Assembly (NCBI RefSeq): GCF_036227205.1
Contig: NZ_CP109442.1
Span: 7,130,001-7,194,000 of the forward strand
Length of the DNA stretch: 64,000 nt
Origin: Amycolatopsis sp. NBC_01480
GTDB taxonomy: Bacteria; Actinomycetota; Actinomycetes; Mycobacteriales; Pseudonocardiaceae
Direction: 5' to 3'
The position numbers were made by a program, and so were the translations under genes. The first letter of the stretch is position 1. Each line of letters starts with the position of its first letter. This document shows positions 59,803 to 64,000 of the stretch, one piece after another. The notes under the pieces are model-generated. The model was not told the origin of the DNA and did no database searches. It saw only the letters and a program-made list of their open reading frames with translations.

Positions 59803-60755
59803 CGGGTCCTCCCGGAGACGCGCATACGTGGGTCGATGACGGTGTAGAGGAAGTCGACCAGCAGGTTGATCACGATGTAGGCGCTGGTGATCACCAGGAC
59901 CACGGCCTGGATCACCGGGTAGTCGCGGGTGAACACCGAGTCGAGGGTGAGCTTGCCGATGCCGGGCAGGCTGAAGATCCGCTCGGTCACCACCGCGCCC
60001 GCGATCAGCCCGCCGAGCTGGAGCCCGACGATGGTGGTGACCACGATCAGGCTGTTGCGCAGGGCGTAGCGGAAGACCACCGCGCCGCGGCCGAGGCCCT
60101 TCGCCCGTGCGGTGCGGACGAAGTCGGCGGTCAGCGTCTCCACCATCGACGAGCGCGTCTGGCGCTGCACCACGGCGGCGTGCGCGAGGCCGAGGATCAC
60201 CGCGGGCAACGTGAGGTAGTAGAGCCCGCGTAACGGTTGTTCGAACGGCGAGACGTAACCGGAGGCGGGGAACCAGCCCAGCTGCACGGACAGGTAGAGC
60301 ACGGCGAGGATGCCGAGCCAGAACGTCGGGATCGACAGGGCCAGCAGCGAGAAGCCGTTCGCGGCCCACTCCGGCCAGCGGCCGCGTGAAACCGCCGCGA
60401 CCACGCCGCCGGCCATGCCCGCGAGCACCGCGATGACCATCGCGAACACCGCCAGCTGCACGGTCACCGGCAGTGTCGCGCCGATCATCTCGCGCACCGG
60501 CGTCCCGGTCCGGACCGACTTGCCGAAGTCGCCGGTCAGCGCGTGGCCGACGAACTTGAAGTACTGCACAGGAAGCGGGTCGTCCAGGCCGAGCTGGGCG
60601 CGCACCGCCGCGATCGCCGCGGGGTCGGCCTGCTCGCCGGCCATCGCCGTCGCCGGGTCGCCGGGCAGCGCCCGCACCCCGATGAACACCACGACCGACG
60701 CGAGCACCAGCGTCAGCGCGGACTGCCAGAGGCGGTGGAGCAGGTGGCGCAGCAC
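59799..60755 (-). CDS. Peptide ABC transporter permease, DppB/GsiC type
   Basis: 318 residues from a GTG at 60753-60755, 3 bp after the substrate-binding protein stop. Six membrane helices. N-terminal LLHRLWQSALTLVLASVVVF, then GVRALPGDPATAMAGEQADP in the external loop, the EAA-loop region TARAKGLGRGAVVFRYALRNSL and the C-terminal DFLYTVIDPRMR, all typical of DppB-type permeases. Confidence 0.94.
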   Translation of the reverse strand: MLRHLLHRLWQSALTLVLASVVVFIGVRALPGDPATAMAGEQADPAAIAAVRAQLGLDDPLPVQYFKFVGHALTGDFGKSVRTGTPVREMIGATLPVTVQLAVFAMVIAVLAGMAGGVVAAVSRGRWPEWAANGFSLLALSIPTFWLGILAVLYLSVQLGWFPASGYVSPFEQPLRGLYYLTLPAVILGLAHAAVVQRQTRSSMVETLTADFVRTARAKGLGRGAVVFRYALRNSLIVVTTIVGLQLGGLIAGAVVTERIFSLPGIGKLTLDSVFTRDYPVIQAVVLVITSAYIVINLLVDFLYTVIDPRMRVSGRTR

Positions 60756-60758
60756 GGC

Positions 60759-62390
60759 TCAGCCCTCCTGGTTCTGCAGGTACGCGGCCTTGCCGAGCCG
60801 CACCACGCCGTCGGAGTACACCTCGACGCCCGCGATCCGGGTGGACCGCACGGTCAGGTTGCGCAGGCGGTAGGTGTAGACGATCGGGTTCTGCTGCTGG
60901 ATCAGCTGCACCGCCTGCCCGTACAGCGCGGCGCGCTCCTTGACGTCGATGCTGCGGGAGGCGGCGCCGAGCAGGTTGTCCAATGTGGACGAGTTGAACC
61001 CGCCGTAGTTGCCGCCGGCGCCGGTGGAGAGGAACCGGGCGGTGTTCGCGTCCGGATCGACGCGGCCGGACCAGCCGAGCATCAGCGCCTCGAACGTGCC
61101 GCGCTTCTGCACGTCCAGCAGCGTCGAGTACTCGACCGGCACGATCTTCAGGTCGAACCCGCCCTCGGCGACGCTGGCTTGCAATGCCTGCGCGTACCGG
61201 AGCTGGTCCTGGGTGTTGGAGACCTGCATCGAGACGGGGTAGGGGATGGGTACCCCAGCCTCGTGCAGGAGCTGGCGGGCCTTCGCGGGATCGAAGGCGG
61301 GACAGGCGTTGCTGGCGGCCGAGGCGTACGGCGTCGCCGGCGCGATCGGCGAGCAGGCGGGGTCGAACCAGTTGTTGAAGACCGTGTCCACCAGCGTCTG
61401 CCGGTCGATCGCGAGGGAGAACGCCTGGCGTACGCGGGGGTCCTTGGCCAGCGGTGTGTAGATCGGCTTGGTGGGCTTGCCGACGCCGTCGACGTTTCCG
61501 GTGTTGAGCGTGACGCCCTGGTAGCCCAGCGACGGCGCCTGCAGCACCTTCAGATTCGGGTCCTTGGCGAGCGCGTCGACGTCCTGCGGCGAGATGGTGT
61601 CGGCGACCTGGATGTCGCCGGAGCGCAGGTTCGCGGCGCGGATGTTGGCGTCGGCCATGATCCGGTAGGTGATCTTGTCCAGGTGGACGTCTTTGGCGTC
61701 GTAGTAAAGCGGGTCTCGGGTCACGGTGATCGAGGTCTGCGGCACGCGCCCGGCGAACTTGAACGGCCCGACGCAGACCGGGTGGTCGCCGAAGCCGTCG
61801 CCCTCTTTCGCCAGCGCGGCGGGCGACATGATCATGCCGGCGCGGTCGGCGAGCGCGGCGGTGATCGGCGCGAACGGGCGTTTGTAGTGCAGCACCACGT
61901 GGCTCACGTCGGTCGCCTGGATGCTCTTGACCGGCCCCATTTCGCTGGTGCGCTGGGAGGTCTTGAGCGAGAAGTGCCGCTGCAGGCTGGTCGCGACCGC
62001 CTTCGCGTCGAACGGCGTGCCGTCGGCGAACACGATGCCGGTGCGGACGCCGATGGTGACGGTGAGGCCGTCGGGGGAGACCGTCGGCAAGGTGGTCGCC
62101 AGCTGCGGGACCACGTCGCCGGCCGAGTTCAGGTCGTAGAGCTTCTCGCAGATCGTGCTCATCACGTAGCGCGTGTAGAGCGAGCTGGACGTGGTCGGGT
62201 CGAGGCGGTCGGGCTCCGCGGACAGGCCCATCACCAGCTCGCCCCCGTTCGTCACCCGCTGATCGCCGATCGGGGTGCCGAAGTCGTTGTGGTGCTCGCT
62301 GCGACCGCTCACGTGCTGCACCGGCACACAGGCCGTCAGCGTCGCCGCCGCCAGCACGGCGAGGGCCGCGTAAAGGGACCGGGGGGACAT
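60759..62390 (-). CDS. Peptide ABC transporter substrate-binding lipoprotein
   Basis: 543 residues from the ATG at 62388-62390 (a TTG at 62399 is possible; neither has a good ribosome site). A lipoprotein signal ends in LAAATLTAC, so the Cys is lipidated and the protein anchored outside the membrane. The fold is SBP_bac_5 (TNGGELVMGLSAEPDRLDPTTSSSLYTRYVMSTICEKLYDL, VRQAFSLAIDRQTLV, YPVSMQVSNTQDQLRYAQALQASV). It captures peptides or glutathione-like compounds for the importer. Located between a gamma-glutamyltransferase and the permeases. Confidence 0.93.
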   Translation of the reverse strand: MSPRSLYAALAVLAAATLTACVPVQHVSGRSEHHNDFGTPIGDQRVTNGGELVMGLSAEPDRLDPTTSSSLYTRYVMSTICEKLYDLNSAGDVVPQLATTLPTVSPDGLTVTIGVRTGIVFADGTPFDAKAVATSLQRHFSLKTSQRTSEMGPVKSIQATDVSHVVLHYKRPFAPITAALADRAGMIMSPAALAKEGDGFGDHPVCVGPFKFAGRVPQTSITVTRDPLYYDAKDVHLDKITYRIMADANIRAANLRSGDIQVADTISPQDVDALAKDPNLKVLQAPSLGYQGVTLNTGNVDGVGKPTKPIYTPLAKDPRVRQAFSLAIDRQTLVDTVFNNWFDPACSPIAPATPYASAASNACPAFDPAKARQLLHEAGVPIPYPVSMQVSNTQDQLRYAQALQASVAEGGFDLKIVPVEYSTLLDVQKRGTFEALMLGWSGRVDPDANTARFLSTGAGGNYGGFNSSTLDNLLGAASRSIDVKERAALYGQAVQLIQQQNPIVYTYRLRNLTVRSTRIAGVEVYSDGVVRLGKAAYLQNQEG

Positions 62391-62429
62391 GGCGAACAAA
62401 CTACGGCGGTTTTTCCCCGACGTCGTTTC

Positions 62430-62470
62430 CCTGGTGTTAATCCGTGTTAATATCGTTATGCATTAAAATG
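62430..62470. promoter_or_regulatory. AT-rich putative promoter before the peptide-binding protein
   Basis: This is the most AT-rich stretch of the region. It has GTGTTAAT twice, 10 bp apart (62434-62441 and 62444-62451), and reads ATAACGATATTAAC on the minus strand. It probably holds the promoter of the importer operon. Confidence 0.4.
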
Positions 62471-62473
62471 GCA

Positions 62474-62513
62474 GGAAAAACAGCGGACCGGCGATTTCGG
62501 CCCGCTGTTTTCC
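62474..62513. terminator. Hairpin terminator after the gamma-glutamyltransferase gene
   Basis: GGAAAAACAGCGG (62474-62486) pairs with CCGCTGTTTTCC (62502-62513), one bulged A, followed on the minus strand by TGCCATTTTAATG. It lies 14 bp beyond the stop of the gamma-glutamyltransferase gene and implies the importer genes have their own promoter. Confidence 0.7.
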
Positions 62514-62526
62514 GGCGGTTCGGTCA

Positions 62527-64000
62527 TTATCTCCCAGCGGCGTATCCCTGCATTCCGCGGGGGTTCGCCGCGCCCGAGAGCACGCCGGTCTCCGGGTCGC
62601 GCGCGACGGCGCACAACCGGCCTTCGGACCAGGGTTCTCCCACGGTGACCACGTGTCCGCGGTGCTCCAGGGAGGCGATCACGTCGGCGCCGAACCGCGA
62701 TTCCACGGTCACGCTGCCGGGTTCCATCGTGCGCGGGTAGAACGAACTCGGGAAGCTGTCGGTGTGCCAGTTCGGCGCGTCGATCGCGCCTTGCAGGTCG
62801 AGTCCGCCGCGCACATTTTCGCGCAGGGCGACGGCGAGCAGGAAATGCGTGCTCCACTGGTCCTGCTGATCGCCGCCGGGGGTGCCGAACGCCATTACCG
62901 GGACGCCGTCGCGAAGGGCCAGTGAAGGCGTCAGCGTGGTGCGCGGGCGCTTTCCGGGGGCGAGCGAGTTGGGCAGGCCCGGGTCGAGCCAGGCCATCTG
63001 CAGCCGGGTGCCGAGCGGGAAGCCGAGGCCCGGGATCACCGGGTTGGACTGCAGCCAGCCGCCACTGGGCGTCGCCGCGATCATGTTGCCCCACCGGTCG
63101 ACCACGTCGACGTGGCAGGTGTCACCGCGCGTCGCGCCGTCCTTGGCGACGGTCGGCTCGCCCGCGCCCACCGGCGTCACGACCGCGCCGCCGGCCCCGA
63201 CGTACTCGACGTGCCGGGCCAGCCGCGGCTCCCGGCCGTCCGGACGTCCCGGGCGCAGCTCGTGCGAGGCCTGGTCGCCGATCAGCCGGCGGCGGATTTC
63301 GTTGTACTGCGGGGAAAGCAGGGTCTCCAGCGAGACGTCCGAGCTGTCGCCGTACCACGCTTCGCGGTCGGCCATCACGAGCTTCGTGCCCTCGATGAGC
63401 GTGTGGTAGTAGTCCGGCGTGGCGTAGTCCAGCTCTTCGGGCAGGAGCGCGAGCTGTTGCAGGAGCACGGGACCTTGGCTCCACAGGCCCGCTTTCGCGA
63501 TGGTCCAGCCGTTCCAGGTGTGCGTGACCGGGTCCTCGTACACCGCCTCGTAGGTGGCCAGGTCCTGGCCGGTGAGGGTGCCGGCGTGCCGCTCGCCGGA
63601 GGTGTCCATGGTGGGCCGCGCGGAGAACTCGGCGATGGCCTCGCCGATGAAGCCCTCGCGCCAGACCTTGCGCGCGGCGTCGATCTGCGTCTCGCGGCCC
63701 GGGCCTGCGGCCTCGGCCTCGGCGAGCACCCGGCGCCAGGTGCCGGCGAGCGCGGGGTTCTTGAGCAGCGCGCCCGCCGCCGGCGCCTTGCCGTCGCGCA
63801 GGTAGACCTCGGCCGAGCTGGTCCACTCGGTCTCGAACAGCTCGCGCACGGTCTCGACGGTGGCGCCGACGCGGTCGACCGCGGGATGCCCGTTCGCGGC
63901 GTACCCGATCGCGTAGCCGAGGACGGTGCGCAGGGGCTTGGTGCCGTGGTCGCGCAGCAGGAGCAGCCAGGCGTCGAACGCGCCCGGGATCGCGGCGGCC
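62527..64000 (-). CDS. Gamma-glutamyltransferase (N-terminus beyond window)
   Basis: About 490 codons are visible; the frame continues past 64000. The autoprocessing site is in ATRGDTCHVDVVDRWGNMIAATPSGGW, where the Thr of GDTCHV becomes the N-terminal nucleophile of the small subunit. PGKRPRTTLTPSLALRDG and AFGTPGGDQQDQWSTHFLLAV are also conserved. It transfers or hydrolyses the gamma-glutamyl group of glutathione and similar compounds. The usual TTH at the nucleophile is DTCH here. The following operon encodes a GsiA-like importer, which suggests joint use of gamma-glutamyl peptides. Confidence 0.9.
   Translation of the reverse strand, partial: AAAIPGAFDAWLLLLRDHGTKPLRTVLGYAIGYAANGHPAVDRVGATVETVRELFETEWTSSAEVYLRDGKAPAAGALLKNPALAGTWRRVLAEAEAAGPGRETQIDAARKVWREGFIGEAIAEFSARPTMDTSGERHAGTLTGQDLATYEAVYEDPVTHTWNGWTIAKAGLWSQGPVLLQQLALLPEELDYATPDYYHTLIEGTKLVMADREAWYGDSSDVSLETLLSPQYNEIRRRLIGDQASHELRPGRPDGREPRLARHVEYVGAGGAVVTPVGAGEPTVAKDGATRGDTCHVDVVDRWGNMIAATPSGGWLQSNPVIPGLGFPLGTRLQMAWLDPGLPNSLAPGKRPRTTLTPSLALRDGVPVMAFGTPGGDQQDQWSTHFLLAVALRENVRGGLDLQGAIDAPNWHTDSFPSSFYPRTMEPGSVTVESRFGADVIASLEHRGHVVTVGEPWSEGRLCAVARDPETGVLSGAANPRGMQGYAAGR

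Noticed and set aside
1-64000. A polyketide, NRPS or other large biosynthetic cluster
   Set aside because: No modular synthases, carrier proteins or terpene synthases were seen. The P450, monooxygenase and efflux genes are isolated units.

Overview
The window is about 72% GC by eye, with strong third-position G/C bias, GTG starts and Gly/Ala/Arg-rich shadow frames. It reads as chromosome of a filamentous actinomycete. An EspG-type ESX-associated protein, an XRE / ImmA-IrrE peptidase / MAB_1171c-type membrane protein operon, and many secreted Tat or Sec glycosidases point to the Pseudonocardiaceae, most likely Amycolatopsis or a close relative. This is inferred from gene content only. I saw no rRNA, tRNA, CRISPR array or intact insertion sequence.

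Layout. 1-3182: a truncated secreted protein, a GH54 arabinofuranosidase with a ricin-type lectin domain, and a Tat-exported propeller-like protein. 3187-9426: a NarL-type two-component system divergent from a MacB-like ABC exporter plus a CPBP protease, with a perfect 18-bp palindrome between them. 9433-18549: cupin, orphan EspG, PucR-like regulator, HSL-family esterase, S9 peptidase, fatty-acid desaturase, a STAS protein with a Glu at the phospho-Ser position, and an OB-fold/flotillin pair. 18582-21470: two efflux-type permeases and a canonical STAS antagonist. 21567-24801: a GH76 mannanase operon with an SGNH esterase that carries FG-GAP repeats and a degenerate repeat copy just after its stop codon. 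25045-28618: an MFS permease divergent from an extradiol dioxygenase/thioesterase pair, then a small Cys-containing secreted protein.

28865-31468 holds the most unusual structure. In the XRE / ImmA-like peptidase / MAB_1171c operon, both gene junctions have been expanded by minisatellites (33-bp and 36-bp units). The arrays contain copies of the downstream gene's own start region and recreate the same overlapping stop/start codons at each end, so two extra repetitive ORFs are threaded into the operon. 31568-36082: a large GH92 mannosidase, then a DUF222-HNH (13E12-type) gene behind a perfect LexA box. 36463-42034: ABC-F ATPase, SGNH esterase, six-hairpin glycosidase and GH25 lysozyme. 42285-45960: an unknown conserved gene, and a TetR regulator divergent from a cytochrome P450 that resembles the heme domain of P450 BM3 but has no reductase, with two matching 20-bp operators between them. 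45971-49817: GH29 fucosidase then GH84 hexosaminidase. 50047-57160: aldo/keto reductase, AraC regulator, a very large GH2 enzyme with a discoidin domain inserted in its scaffold, and a TetX-like flavin monooxygenase. 57314-64000: a gamma-glutamyltransferase (cut by the window end) followed by a complete peptide ABC importer that resembles a glutathione (Gsi) system.

Taken together the secreted enzymes (GH54, GH76, GH92, GH2, GH29, GH84, six-hairpin, GH25, two SGNH esterases) suit a soil saprophyte that trims arabinan, fungal mannan, glycoprotein glycans and cell walls. Most are in separate units of one or two genes rather than one polysaccharide-utilisation locus.
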